The translations under genes were made by a program, and so were the position numbers. A stretch of 64,000 nucleotides of DNA. Origin: Oceanicaulis sp052055585 (GTDB taxonomy: Bacteria > Pseudomonadota > Alphaproteobacteria > Caulobacterales > Maricaulaceae). The stretch spans positions 2,852,001 through 2,916,000 of the forward strand of contig NZ_CP170485.1 of assembly GCF_052055585.1 (NCBI RefSeq), given 5' to 3'. The first letter of the stretch is position 1. Every line of letters starts with the position of its first letter. The notes under the pieces are model-generated. The model was not told where the DNA came from and did not search any database. It worked only from the letters and a program-made list of their open reading frames with translations. Shown here one piece after another: positions 1 to 8,656 of the stretch.

Positions 1-155
1 ATCGCGCCGCCCTGCCGTTTCGCTCTGCTCATTTGGAACGCGTTATCCGGCCGTTCGCGGCTGCTTTGGAGATTTCCAGCCGCCGTGCGCGGCAAGACCG
101 CCGGATACAACCGGCCGGCCGGAAACGACGACAACCCCTGGAGCCATCCTCTAAC
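1..155 (+). other. rpsA leader / upstream intergenic region
   Basis: This stretch has no convincing gene. It is GC-rich, with several short inverted repeats (for example around the CCGGCCG at 49-55), and ends in the rpsA ribosome-binding site at 139-143. S1 is known to be autoregulated through its leader in other bacteria; whether this leader does so cannot be seen here. Confidence 0.4.
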
Positions 156-1853
156 ATGTCTGAAACCAACACCTCGGCCCCGAGCCGCGATGATTTCGCC
201 TCAATGCTGGAAGCGTCCCTTGCGGGCCGCGACCTCATGGAAGGCACGGTGGTGCGCGGCACCGTCACTGCAGTCCTGCACGACACCGTTGTCATCGACG
301 TCGGTCTGAAAACCGAAGGCCGCGTGGCCCTGCGTGAATTCACCGGCCCCGGCTCTGAAGCCCCGAAACTGGGCGATCAGGTCGACATCTACCTTGAGCG
401 TATCGAGAACGCGATGGGTGAAGCGGTTCTGTCGCGCGACAAAGCCCGCCGCGAAGAAGCCTGGGACCGTCTGGAGAAGACGTTCGAATCCAAAGAGCCG
501 GTCAACGGCGCCATCGTCGGCCGCGTCAAAGGTGGCTTCACCGTGGACCTGGGCGGCGCATCTGCGTTCCTGCCGGGCTCTCAGGTGGACATCCGTCCGG
601 TGCGTGACGTGGCCCCGCTCATGAACAAAGAGCAGCCGTTCGCGATCCTGAAAATGGACCGTCCGCGCGGCAACATCGTGGTCTCCCGCCGCGCTGTCCT
701 GGAAGAATCCCGCGCCGAGCAGCGCGCTGAGCTCGTCGGTCAGCTGGCCGAAGGCGAAGTGCGTGAAGGCGTCGTCAAGAACATCACCGATTACGGTGCG
801 TTCGTGGATCTGGGCGGCATTGACGGCCTGCTGCACGTCACCGACATGAGCTGGTCGCGCGTGGGTCACCCGAGCGAAGTGGTCGAAGTCGGCCAGACCG
901 TTCAGGTGCAGATCATCAAGATCAACAAAGACACCCAGCGCATCTCGCTCGGCATGAAGCAGCTGCAGTCCGATCCGTGGGACGGCGTGGCGCTGAAATA
1001 CCCGAACGGCGCTGTCTTCAAGGGCCGCGTGACGAACATTGCCGAATACGGCGCGTTCGTGGAGCTGGAGCCGGGCGTCGAAGGTCTGGTGCACGTCTCC
1101 GAGATGAGCTGGACCAAGAAGAACGTCCACCCGGGCAAAATCGTCTCCACCTCCCAGGAAGTGGACGTCATGGTGCTCGACGTGGATCCGGACAAGCGTC
1201 GCGTCTCGCTTGGCATCAAGCAGACCCAGCGCAATCCGTGGGAAGTCTTCGCTGAAGCTCACCCGGTCGGCTCCGAGGTCGAAGGCGAAGTCAAGAACAT
1301 CACCGAATTCGGTCTGTTCATCGGCGTCGACGAAGAAATCGACGGCATGGTTCACCTGTCCGATCTCGACTGGGATCGTTCGGGCGAAGACGCCATCCAG
1401 GACTACAAAAAAGGCGACTCCGTGCGCGCCAAGGTTCTGGACGTCGATGTCGAGAAAGAACGCGTCTCCCTGGGCGTCAAGCAACTGGGCGGCGATCCGA
1501 TGGACGAAGGCGGCTTCAAGCGCGGCGAGACCGTGACCTGCACCGTCACCGAAATCACCACTGGCGGCGTCGAAGTCAGCCTGGGCCCGGACAACCTGGT
1601 CAAGGCGTTCATCCGCAAGTCCGACATCTCGCGTGACCGCGCCGAGCAACGCCCCGAGCGTTTTGCTGTCGGCGACAAGGTCGACGCGCGCGTCACCAAC
1701 ATCGACAAGGCGTCTCGCCGCGTTTCCGTGTCCATCAAGGCGCTGGAAATGGCGGAAGAGAAAGAAGCCGTCGAACAGTACGGGTCTTCTGACTCCGGCG
1801 CGTCCCTGGGCGATATCCTGGGCGCCGCTCTGAAAGGTCAAGACGAAGACTAA
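156..1853 (+). CDS. rpsA: 30S ribosomal protein S1
   Basis: A 565-residue protein built of successive S1/OB RNA-binding domains. It holds mRNA on the 30S subunit and helps initiation on structured or SD-poor messages. At least four S1 repeats are easy to see, each with the typical pattern VxNITDYGAFVDLGGxDGLLHVTDMSW followed about 50 residues later by RxSLGxKQ. Two N-terminal repeats are more divergent, giving about six in all, the normal proteobacterial number. The frame stays open upstream to a TTG at 33, but the ATG at 156 follows a TGGAG and gives the family N-terminus (MSETN). A strong terminator follows, so the gene ends its transcript. Identification is secure. Confidence 0.97.
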   Translation: MSETNTSAPSRDDFASMLEASLAGRDLMEGTVVRGTVTAVLHDTVVIDVGLKTEGRVALREFTGPGSEAPKLGDQVDIYLERIENAMGEAVLSRDKARREEAWDRLEKTFESKEPVNGAIVGRVKGGFTVDLGGASAFLPGSQVDIRPVRDVAPLMNKEQPFAILKMDRPRGNIVVSRRAVLEESRAEQRAELVGQLAEGEVREGVVKNITDYGAFVDLGGIDGLLHVTDMSWSRVGHPSEVVEVGQTVQVQIIKINKDTQRISLGMKQLQSDPWDGVALKYPNGAVFKGRVTNIAEYGAFVELEPGVEGLVHVSEMSWTKKNVHPGKIVSTSQEVDVMVLDVDPDKRRVSLGIKQTQRNPWEVFAEAHPVGSEVEGEVKNITEFGLFIGVDEEIDGMVHLSDLDWDRSGEDAIQDYKKGDSVRAKVLDVDVEKERVSLGVKQLGGDPMDEGGFKRGETVTCTVTEITTGGVEVSLGPDNLVKAFIRKSDISRDRAEQRPERFAVGDKVDARVTNIDKASRRVSVSIKALEMAEEKEAVEQYGSSDSGASLGDILGAALKGQDED

Positions 1854-1892
1854 TCGTCTGATCTTGCACTTTCTCCCCATCTGAGGGAGCTG

Positions 1893-1927
1893 GAACCCCC
1901 GATGCCCGTCATCGGGGGTTCTTTTTT
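1893..1927 (+). terminator. Rho-independent terminator after rpsA
   Basis: A perfect 12-bp stem (1893-1904 paired with 1910-1921) closes a 5-nt loop and runs straight into six T residues. It separates rpsA from ihfB. Confidence 0.93.
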
Positions 1928-1949
1928 GGGTTGTAGCCCGGCTAACCGA

Positions 1950-1979
1950 TTGACGGCTCTGTTCAGGTGTTCCTACACT
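1950..1979 (+). promoter_or_regulatory. Predicted housekeeping promoter of ihfB
   Basis: TTGACG at 1950-1955 and TACACT at 1974-1979 are separated by 18 bp. The pair lies downstream of the rpsA terminator and 24 bp before the ihfB start codon, as expected for an independent ihfB promoter. Confidence 0.6.
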
Positions 1980-2003
1980 GATGACCTTCAAGGGGACTGG
2001 ACC

Positions 2004-2288
2004 ATGATCAAATCCGAACTCATCGAGAAGCTCGCAGAAGAAAATCCCCATCTGTACCAGAAGGATCTGGAGCGGGTGGTGAATACCGTGCTGGAAGAGA
2101 TCACCCAGGCGCTCGAGCGTGGCGACCGTGTGGAATTGCGCGGCTTCGGCGCGTTTTCCGTGCGCAACCGTCCGCCGCGTCAGGGTCGCAATCCGCGCAC
2201 CGGCGATCCCGTCTCGGTCAAGGAAAAGCACGTGCCTTTCTTCAAGACCGGCAAGGAATTGCGTGAACGGGTCGACGGCAAGGCCTAG
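2004..2288 (+). CDS. ihfB: Integration host factor subunit beta
   Basis: A 94-residue HU/IHF-family DNA-bending protein, the expected size for IHF-beta. The DNA-binding arm is present (GFGAFSVRNRPPRQGRNPRTG), including the proline that intercalates at the kink, and the C-terminus has the usual VPFFKTGKELRERV. It pairs with IHF-alpha, encoded elsewhere. The start ATG follows AAGGGG by a normal distance, and residue 1 onward (MIKSELIEKL) matches the family. The rpsA-ihfB order is common in proteobacteria. Here the two are split by a terminator and ihfB has its own promoter. Confidence 0.96.
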   Translation: MIKSELIEKLAEENPHLYQKDLERVVNTVLEEITQALERGDRVELRGFGAFSVRNRPPRQGRNPRTGDPVSVKEKHVPFFKTGKELRERVDGKA

Positions 2289-2363
2289 GCCTTAACCCGC
2301 GTTACCCAAACCTTAAGACTTGTCCGCCACATTCATCGGCAGGTTGCATCTGCAGGATGATAC

Positions 2364-3191
2364 ATGGCGCTTTCGCCGATCATCTCTGGCGGCGCTGACC
2401 TTGCCTATACGGGCGGGTATGGCGCAACGCCCCAGACGCCTGAGCTGCGTGCGCAGGCGACCGGGCGGACTCTGTCCTCAGCAAACCCTGCCCCTACTGG
2501 TACAAGCTCCCGTGTCATCACCGATCCGGTCAGCCTGTCTGCACAGGCGCAGAAGGTCGGCGCGTCCGACGCAGCGCCGGGCGCTGCAAAGTCCGCCGCG
2601 GGTGAAGACCTGTCCGAAGGCGAGCAGAAACAGGTCGCAGAGCTGAAGAAGCGTGATCGCGAAGTACGCCAGCATGAGCAGGCGCACCAGGCCGCAGGCG
2701 GCCAATACGCCAGCGCCCCCTCCTACGAGTACCAGAAGGGCCCGGACGGCCAGCAATACGCTGTTGGCGGCGAGGTCCAGATCGATTCAAGCCCGATTGC
2801 CGGCGACCCCGAGGCGACCATCGAGAAAATGCGCGTGGTCAAGGCCGCCGCCCTCGCCCCTGCCGAGCCGTCGGGTCAGGATCGCAAGGTCGCCGCAGCC
2901 GCAGACGCCGCCGCCCAGCAGGCCCGCGCTGAGCTGGCCGCACAGGACCGCGAAGAACGACAGGCCGCGCTTGAGGGCGAACAGCCCGTCGACCCGGCAC
3001 AATCGGGCTCGGTGCTGCCTCGCGATGACGCGTCCCCTGCGTCAGAGGCCAACACCGATCAGAGCCAGCCCGCCGCTTTCGGTTTCAGCGGCGCCGCACC
3101 TGCTCCCGCGGCGCTCAATCAGGCCAATGGCGCCTATACCGCCACCACACGCGCCCAGGCGATCCGTCAGACAAGCGTCGTCTTCGCCTGA
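2364..3191 (+). CDS. SprA-related putative metalloprotease (HEQAH protein)
   Basis: A 275-residue protein with low-complexity Ala/Gln/Pro-rich ends around a conserved core at about residues 85-190. The core reads KKRDREVRQHEQAHQAAGG, with a zinc-protease-like HExxH at His104-His108, then a segment ending in an Ala-rich helix. I recognise this as the SprA-related family (PF12118), usually annotated as a putative metalloprotease. No signal peptide is apparent, and catalysis has, as far as I know, not been shown for the family. AGGA lies 10 nt before the start. It sits alone between ihfB and trpF and shares no clear pathway with either. Confidence 0.75.
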   Translation: MALSPIISGGADLAYTGGYGATPQTPELRAQATGRTLSSANPAPTGTSSRVITDPVSLSAQAQKVGASDAAPGAAKSAAGEDLSEGEQKQVAELKKRDREVRQHEQAHQAAGGQYASAPSYEYQKGPDGQQYAVGGEVQIDSSPIAGDPEATIEKMRVVKAAALAPAEPSGQDRKVAAAADAAAQQARAELAAQDREERQAALEGEQPVDPAQSGSVLPRDDASPASEANTDQSQPAAFGFSGAAPAPAALNQANGAYTATTRAQAIRQTSVVFA

Positions 3192-3247
3192 GCTGACTTT
3201 TGCAGCTGTGACTTGGCGCAGCCGCGCTTCAGCGCTAAGTCCGGCGC

Positions 3248-3898
3248 ATGAACGCGTCATCCCACACCCGGATCAAGATTTGCGGCCTCAATTCCATTGC
3301 GGCGGTCGACGCCGCCGTGGCGGCAGGCGCGGATTATCTGGGCTTTATTCATTTCCCCAAAAGCCCGCGCCATGTCTCGCTCAGCGAGATGCATCAGCTC
3401 GCCGCCCGCAAGGGCGATGCAAAAACGGTGGCGGTGCTGGTCGATCCCGATGAAGCGCTGATGGGCGAAGTGCTGCGCGCCATGCGGCCCGACTATATCC
3501 AGCTTCATGGCGGGGAGAGCCCGATGCGGTGCCTGGATGCCCGCCATTACGCTGAGCTGGGCGTGTGGAAGGCTTTGGGAGTCTCAACCGCGCAAGACCT
3601 TGAAAAGGCGCGCGCCTATGAGGCCTATGTGGACGGCTTCGTGTTTGACGCCAAACCACCCAAGGACGCAGATCGCCCCGGCGGTTTGGGTCAGGCGTGG
3701 GATTACAGCCTTCTGAAGGGCTTTGATCCCGGCCAGCCCTGGCTCTTGGCGGGCGGGTTGACCATCGACACCGTGGCGGACGCCATCACGCAATCAGGCG
3801 CGCCGGGCGTCGATGTCGTCTCTGGCGTTGAAAGCGCGCCGGGCGTCAAATGTGTAGACAAAATCAACGCCTTCATCACTGCAGTGAAAGCGGTCTGA
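3248..3898 (+). CDS. trpF: Phosphoribosylanthranilate isomerase
   Basis: A 216-residue TIM-barrel enzyme converting N-(5-phosphoribosyl)anthranilate to CdRP, the third committed step of tryptophan synthesis. The N-terminal KICGLNS carries the catalytic Cys general base. LVDPDEA, IQLHGGES and the C-terminal LAGGLTIDTVADAI and GVDVVSGVES (phosphate-binding) motifs are all in place, as is the general-acid Asp region FVFDAKPP. Length is normal. It is followed by trpB about 100 nt later, so the three trp genes probably form one unit. trpC, trpD and trpE are not in the window, which is usual in alphaproteobacteria. Confidence 0.96.
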   Translation: MNASSHTRIKICGLNSIAAVDAAVAAGADYLGFIHFPKSPRHVSLSEMHQLAARKGDAKTVAVLVDPDEALMGEVLRAMRPDYIQLHGGESPMRCLDARHYAELGVWKALGVSTAQDLEKARAYEAYVDGFVFDAKPPKDADRPGGLGQAWDYSLLKGFDPGQPWLLAGGLTIDTVADAITQSGAPGVDVVSGVESAPGVKCVDKINAFITAVKAV

Positions 3899-3999
3899 AT
3901 ACTTGCGCCGCCGCCCTTTACCGGCTTCTCTGAGCCCGACCTTCTGACCCTTACGGGCTGCGTGATCCAACCAGCCTGACCGTCGTGAAAGACTTCGTC

Positions 4000-5211
4000 A
4001 TGACCCAACCCAACGCATTTTCCCAACAGCCTGATGCTGAAGGGCGTTTCGGACAGTTTGGCGGCCGCTATGTGGCCGAGACGCTGATGCCGAACATACT
4101 GGCGCTGGAAGAGGCGTATGAGCACTACAAGAATGATCCCGATTTCGTGGCCGAGTTCGAGGAATTCAGCCGTGATTTCGTGGGCCGTCCGAGCCCGCTC
4201 TATTTCGCCGAGCGCCTGACCGAGGAGTTTGGCGGGGCGAAGATCTGGTTCAAGCGCGACGAGCTCAACCATACCGGCGCGCACAAGATCAATAACTGCC
4301 TGGGTCAGGTGCTGCTGGCGAAACGCATGGGCAAGACTCGCATCATCGCCGAAACCGGCGCGGGTCAGCATGGTGTGGCGACCGCCACCGTGGCTGCCCG
4401 CTTTGGCCTGCCGTGCGAAGTGTTCATGGGCGCAACCGATGTGAAACGGCAAAAGCCCAATGTCTTCCGCATGAACCTTCTGGGCGCGAAGATCCACGCC
4501 GTCACTTCGGGTCGCGGCACGCTGAAAGACGCCATGAACGAGGCGCTGCGCGACTGGGTGACCTATCCTGACGAGACCTTCTACGTCATCGGCACGGTGG
4601 CGGGCCCGCACCCTTATCCGGCCATGGTACGCGATTTCCAGTCCGTCATCGGCCGCGAAGCGCGCGCCCAAATGCTTGAGCGGATCGGACGCCTGCCCGA
4701 CGCGGCGGTCGCCTGCATTGGCGGCGGCTCGAACGCCATGGGCCTGTTCCATCCTTTCCTCGAAGACGAAGGCGTGCGCCTGATTGGCGTCGAAGCCGCG
4801 GGTAAAGGCCTTGATACGCCCGATCATGCCGCCAGCCTCAACGGTGGTCGCCCGGGCATTCTGCACGGCAACAAGACCTATCTGTTGCAGGATGACGATG
4901 GCCAGATCATCGAAGGCCATTCCATCTCCGCCGGTCTTGATTATCCCGGCATCGGTCCCGAACACGCCTTCCTGCATGATGTGGGGCGGGCGGAATACCG
5001 CTCGGCCACGGATGCTGAAGCGCTTGAGATGTTCCAGCTCTGCTCCCAGCGCGAGGGCATCATTCCCGCCCTTGAGCCCGCCCACGCGCTCGCTCGCGTG
5101 CGCGATCTCGCGAAAGAGCTGGGCAAGGACGGCGTCATCTTGATGAATATGTGCGGCCGCGGCGACAAGGACGTGTTCTCCGTCGCCGAAGCGCTCGGTG
5201 TGGAGCTGTAA
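4000..5211 (+). CDS. trpB: Tryptophan synthase beta chain
   Basis: A 403-residue PLP enzyme that condenses indole with serine. HTGAHKINN carries the PLP lysine (Lys96), GGGSNAMG binds the cofactor phosphate, and ETGAGQHG is the serine carboxylate loop. The ORF extends five codons upstream to a GTG at 3985, but the ATG at 4000 gives the family N-terminus, so I use that. It is followed by trpA after only four bases, so the alpha and beta subunits are made together for the alpha2-beta2 complex. Confidence 0.97.
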   Translation: MTQPNAFSQQPDAEGRFGQFGGRYVAETLMPNILALEEAYEHYKNDPDFVAEFEEFSRDFVGRPSPLYFAERLTEEFGGAKIWFKRDELNHTGAHKINNCLGQVLLAKRMGKTRIIAETGAGQHGVATATVAARFGLPCEVFMGATDVKRQKPNVFRMNLLGAKIHAVTSGRGTLKDAMNEALRDWVTYPDETFYVIGTVAGPHPYPAMVRDFQSVIGREARAQMLERIGRLPDAAVACIGGGSNAMGLFHPFLEDEGVRLIGVEAAGKGLDTPDHAASLNGGRPGILHGNKTYLLQDDDGQIIEGHSISAGLDYPGIGPEHAFLHDVGRAEYRSATDAEALEMFQLCSQREGIIPALEPAHALARVRDLAKELGKDGVILMNMCGRGDKDVFSVAEALGVEL

Positions 5212-5215
5212 GACC

Positions 5216-6007
5216 ATGACCCGCCTCGCCCCCACTTTCGCCGCTTTGAAATCCGCCAACCGCGCCGGGTTCGTCGCCTATGTCATGGCCGGTGATCCTG
5301 ATGCCGATGCCACGCTGAAAATGATGCAGGGCCTCGCCGATAAAGGCGCGGACGTGCTGGAGCTGGGCGTGCCGTTCACCGATCCCATGGCGGACGGCCC
5401 GACCATCCAGCGCGCCGCGATCCGCGCGCTTGAGGGCGGCATGACGCTCAAAGGCGTGCTCGCGCTCGTCAAACGCTTCCGCGAAACCCATGCCGACACG
5501 CCCGTGGTGCTGATGGGCTATGCCAACCCGTTCTTCGCGTATGGCTTTGAAAAGTTTGCGTCTGATGCCGCGGCGGCGGGCACGGACGGGGTGATCTGCG
5601 TGGACATCCCGCCTGAAGAGGACACCGAGTTCCGCTCGGCTCTGGACGCAAACGGTCTGTCCTTTGTGCGCCTCGCCGCGCCCACCACCGACGACAAGCG
5701 TCTGCCGCAAGTGGTCGCGCACACGTCCGGATTTGTTTATTACGTATCCACAACGGGCGTGACCGGCGCTGGATCAGGCGCGACCGGAGATATCGAGGCG
5801 GCGGTTGCACGCGTGCGTGCGGCCTCCGGTCTGCCGGTGGCGGTGGGCTTTGGCGTCAAAACGCCCGAGCGCGCCACAGAGATCGGCAAGGTGGCTGACG
5901 CCGTCGTCGTGGGCTCTGCGATTGTGGAAGAGCTGGCGACGAACGGTGTGGACCAGGCCTTGCATCTCGCCGGCTCTCTGGCGGACGCCGCCCATTCCGC
6001 CCGATAG
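5216..6007 (+). CDS. trpA: Tryptophan synthase alpha chain
   Basis: A 263-residue TIM barrel that cleaves indole-3-glycerol phosphate to indole and G3P. The catalytic pair Glu49 (LELGVPF) and Asp60 (DPMADGP) fall at the same residue numbers as in the E. coli enzyme. The phosphate site GFGVKTPE and the STTGVTGAGSG loop are present. The ATG at 5216 follows GGAG and comes four bases after the trpB stop. A GTG frame start at 5198 would overlap trpB and is unlikely. Confidence 0.97.
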   Translation: MTRLAPTFAALKSANRAGFVAYVMAGDPDADATLKMMQGLADKGADVLELGVPFTDPMADGPTIQRAAIRALEGGMTLKGVLALVKRFRETHADTPVVLMGYANPFFAYGFEKFASDAAAAGTDGVICVDIPPEEDTEFRSALDANGLSFVRLAAPTTDDKRLPQVVAHTSGFVYYVSTTGVTGAGSGATGDIEAAVARVRAASGLPVAVGFGVKTPERATEIGKVADAVVVGSAIVEELATNGVDQALHLAGSLADAAHSAR

Positions 6008-6061
6008 CGGGACAGGCTGACGCCGGGCGAAAGAGAAATGTTTGAAGAGGTGTGACGCGAT

Positions 6062-6940
6062 ATGAGCTGGCTTCAAAGACTGACCCCGCCGGGCGTCCAG
6101 AAAATGTTCGAAAAGCGCGACACCCCGGAAAATCTCTGGGTGAAGTGTCCGATTTCGGGCGAGATGGTCTTTAACAAGGACCTGGAAGCCGCCCAGCACG
6201 TTACACCGGCGGGCCACCATATGCGCATCGGTCCGGCCCTGCGCTTCAAATACACGTTTGACGGCGAGTACACCGAAGTGGCCCTGCCCGAGGTGGCCAA
6301 GGACCCGCTGAAATTCCGCGACGACAAGCCCTATACCAGCCGCATCGCCGCCGCCCGCAAGAAGACCGGGCGCGAGGATGCGATGGCGATTGGCGTCGGC
6401 TCGATCAAGAATATCGAGACCACGGTGCTCGTTCAGGACTTCTCCTTCATGGGCGGGTCGCTGGGCATGGGCGCAGGCGAGGGCTTCCTCAAGGCCTGTG
6501 AAACCGCTGTGGAGCGCCGCACCCCGCTCGTGGTCTTCACCGCCGCAGGCGGCGCGCGCATGCAGGAAGGCGCCCTGTCGCTGATGCAGATGCCGCGCAC
6601 CACGCTGGGCGTTGAAATGCTCAAGGACGCCAAGCTGCCCTATATAGTGGTCCTGACCGACCCGACCACGGGCGGCGTTACCGCATCCTACGCCATGCTG
6701 GGCGATGTGCATCTGGCCGAGCCGGGCGCCCTGATCGGCTTCGCCGGTCCGCGCGTGATCGAACAGACCATTCGCGAAAAACTGCCCGCAGGCTTCCAGC
6801 GCTCGGAATACCTTCTCGAGAAGGGCATGGTGGACAAGGTCGTGCACCGTCACGAGCTGCGCACCACGCTGGGCAATCTGATGCGGACCCTGCTCAAGCG
6901 CCCGGCTGCGGCGGACAACACCCCCGCGCGCACCGAATAG
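6062..6940 (+). CDS. accD: Acetyl-CoA carboxylase carboxyltransferase subunit beta
   Basis: A 292-residue crotonase-fold subunit that, with AccA, transfers the carboxyl group from biotin to acetyl-CoA to give malonyl-CoA. Core motifs are intact: SFMGGSLGMGAGEGF, FTAAGGARMQEG, TDPTTGGVTASYA and the PRVIEQTI segment. The N-terminal zinc ribbon is not: of the four cysteines of the classical CxxC-CxxC ribbon, only the first (LWVKCPISGE) remains, and the second pair reads VTPAGHH. I recall similar loss in Caulobacter relatives, so this is probably a lineage trait and not damage. It follows trpA and precedes folC, a frequent order. Confidence 0.96.
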   Translation: MSWLQRLTPPGVQKMFEKRDTPENLWVKCPISGEMVFNKDLEAAQHVTPAGHHMRIGPALRFKYTFDGEYTEVALPEVAKDPLKFRDDKPYTSRIAAARKKTGREDAMAIGVGSIKNIETTVLVQDFSFMGGSLGMGAGEGFLKACETAVERRTPLVVFTAAGGARMQEGALSLMQMPRTTLGVEMLKDAKLPYIVVLTDPTTGGVTASYAMLGDVHLAEPGALIGFAGPRVIEQTIREKLPAGFQRSEYLLEKGMVDKVVHRHELRTTLGNLMRTLLKRPAAADNTPARTE

Positions 6941-6953
6941 CGGAGACGGCATC

Positions 6954-8279
6954 GTGGCGACCGCTGAAACCATTGAGGCGGCGCTACAACGCCTCTCGCG
7001 TCTGCACCCCAAGAAGATCGACCTGTCGCTGGGCCGGATCGAGCGCCTGTTAGAGGCGCTTGGCCGCCCGCAAGACCGCTTGCCGCCCGTCATCCATGTG
7101 GCCGGCACCAATGGCAAAGGTTCCACCTGCGCCTTCCTCAAGGCGATCTCCGAAGCGGCGGGCGAGCGTTGCCATGTCTACACCTCCCCCCATCTGGTGC
7201 GCTTTAACGAGCGCATCGTGCTGGCGGGCGAGATTGTCGATGACACCCGGCTGGAAGACGCCTTCGCCCGCTGCGAAGCGGCGAATGGCGATCACGAGAT
7301 CACCTTCTTCGAGATCACCACAGCCGCAGCCTTCCTGCTGTTCTCCGAAGTTCCGGCGGACCGGCTGATCCTGGAGACGGGGCTCGGCGGGCGCGTGGAC
7401 GCGACCAATGTTCTGCCCAAGCCGCAATGCACGGTGATCACCCCGATCAGCCTCGACCATCAGGCCTTTCTGGGCGACACCATTCGCGAGATCGCGGCGG
7501 AGAAGGCCGGGATCATCAAACAGGGCGTTCCGGTGATCGTGGGCCCGCAGCCACATCCGGCCGAGAACGTGATCTATGATGTCAGCCTGCGCCTGGAGAC
7601 GACGGTCCAGATGTGGGGGCAGGACTTCCGCGCCTATACCGAGCACGGTCGCCTTGTCTTTGAAGCCGAAGACGAGCTGTGGGATCTCAACCCGCCCAGC
7701 CTTGCGGGCTCGCACCAGATCATCAATGCCGGGGTCGCCGCTGCGGCCGCGCGCGCTTGCGGCTACAGCCAGCAAGCGGTGAGCGCCGGACTTGAAACCG
7801 CGCGCTGGCCCGCACGCCTGCAACGGCTCACCGAAGGCCCTCTCGCCGACATCGTGTCCGAGGGGGAAGGCGCGCTGTGGCTGGATGGCGGACATAACCT
7901 CTCCGCCGCGGAATCCCTCGCCGCCAGCCTCGGGGAGATGGAGGCGGGGCGCGAGCGCCCGCTGGTGCTGGTCTGCGCCTTCTCCAACAACAAGGACGCG
8001 CAAGGCTTTCTGGGCTATTTCGAAGGCCTCGCAGCCCGCGTCATCGCCATTGATTTTCAGGGCGGACGCGAGGGCGCGCAGACGCCGGGCGCGGTCGCCG
8101 AAGCCGCTCGACGGGCCGGACTGCCCGCCCAGACGGCGTCAGACCTCACCGAAGCCGTACGGGACGCCATCAGCGATTATCCCGGCGCGCGCGTGGTGAT
8201 CTGCGGCTCGCTGTATCTGGCGGGCGAAGTGCTCGCGCTGAGCGAGGGTGGAGTGGCGGTACAGTCCACGCCCGGCTAG
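6954..8279 (+). CDS. folC: Bifunctional folylpolyglutamate synthase / dihydrofolate synthase
   Basis: A 441-residue Mur-ligase-type ATPase that adds glutamate to dihydropteroate and folates. The P-loop reads HVAGTNGKGSTCAF. The second nucleotide motif LETGLGGRVDATN, the ITPISLDHQAFLGDTI Mg2+/folate segment and the C-terminal LDGGHN are all present. The start is a GTG at 6954 preceded by GGAG at 8 nt, 13 bases after accD, so it is probably co-transcribed with accD. The normal length and full motif set make this secure. Confidence 0.96.
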   Translation: MATAETIEAALQRLSRLHPKKIDLSLGRIERLLEALGRPQDRLPPVIHVAGTNGKGSTCAFLKAISEAAGERCHVYTSPHLVRFNERIVLAGEIVDDTRLEDAFARCEAANGDHEITFFEITTAAAFLLFSEVPADRLILETGLGGRVDATNVLPKPQCTVITPISLDHQAFLGDTIREIAAEKAGIIKQGVPVIVGPQPHPAENVIYDVSLRLETTVQMWGQDFRAYTEHGRLVFEAEDELWDLNPPSLAGSHQIINAGVAAAAARACGYSQQAVSAGLETARWPARLQRLTEGPLADIVSEGEGALWLDGGHNLSAAESLAASLGEMEAGRERPLVLVCAFSNNKDAQGFLGYFEGLAARVIAIDFQGGREGAQTPGAVAEAARRAGLPAQTASDLTEAVRDAISDYPGARVVICGSLYLAGEVLALSEGGVAVQSTPG

Positions 8280-8319
8280 GCCATAGGCGTTCTCAATAGC
8301 TTCGATCAGAAGCATTCAT

Positions 8320-8368
8320 GTGACAAATGAGAACGGGCTTCCTATCTTCTACTTGCGAACGGTTCGCA
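8320..8368 (+). promoter_or_regulatory. Promoter with a 15-bp palindrome in the transcribed leader
   Basis: GTGACA (8320-8325) and TATCTT (8343-8348) are spaced 17 bp. Six bases downstream lies TGCGAACGGTTCGCA (8354-8368), a perfect 7-1-7 palindrome that would cover the transcription start. Its position and symmetry fit a repressor operator of TetR type, which is inference. It controls the DUF2061 gene that starts at 8384. Confidence 0.5.
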
Positions 8369-8383
8369 TGAGGAGGCCTGACC

Positions 8384-8656
8384 ATGTCCGAGATCCTGAA
8401 CGCCATCCCCCGCACGGCTCTGCCGTTCGATTTACCGTTTTCTGTGCCGATGCGCGCCCTGAAGCCTGTCACCTACGGCCTGATGCACCTGGTGGTCGCC
8501 ATTACGGTGGCTTTCACCCTGACCGGCAGCTGGAAAGCTGCGCTGGCGATCGGACTGATCGAACCGGCTGTGCAGACGATCGCCTACACCCTGCACGAAC
8601 GCGCCTGGAGCCACGCCCCGGCGGCTAGCGTGGACGCGAGGGCGTCGGCCCGCTGA
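8384..8656 (+). CDS. DUF2061 small membrane protein
   Basis: A 90-residue protein with two predicted membrane helices (about residues 28-48 and 50-68) and the DUF2061 signature: RALKPVTYGLMHLVVAITVAF, then AIGLIEPAVQTIAYTLHERAW. The family is a small inner-membrane protein of unknown function. The start has a textbook AGGAGG at 8371-8376. Its 3' end overlaps the convergent nuclease gene by 32 bp. A predicted promoter and a symmetrical operator-like site lie just upstream. Confidence 0.85.
   Translation: MSEILNAIPRTALPFDLPFSVPMRALKPVTYGLMHLVVAITVAFTLTGSWKAALAIGLIEPAVQTIAYTLHERAWSHAPAASVDARASAR

Noticed and set aside
201..2231. A 676-codon open frame on the minus strand opposite rpsA
   Set aside because: It is the antisense shadow of rpsA and ihfB, produced by strong GC bias at third positions. 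No ribosome-binding site, and the protein looks like low-complexity His/Asp/Val mixture with no domain.
3703..5259. A 518-codon frame on the minus strand over trpF-trpB
   Set aside because: It is the complement of a highly conserved gene (trpB); no start signal and no recognisable protein.
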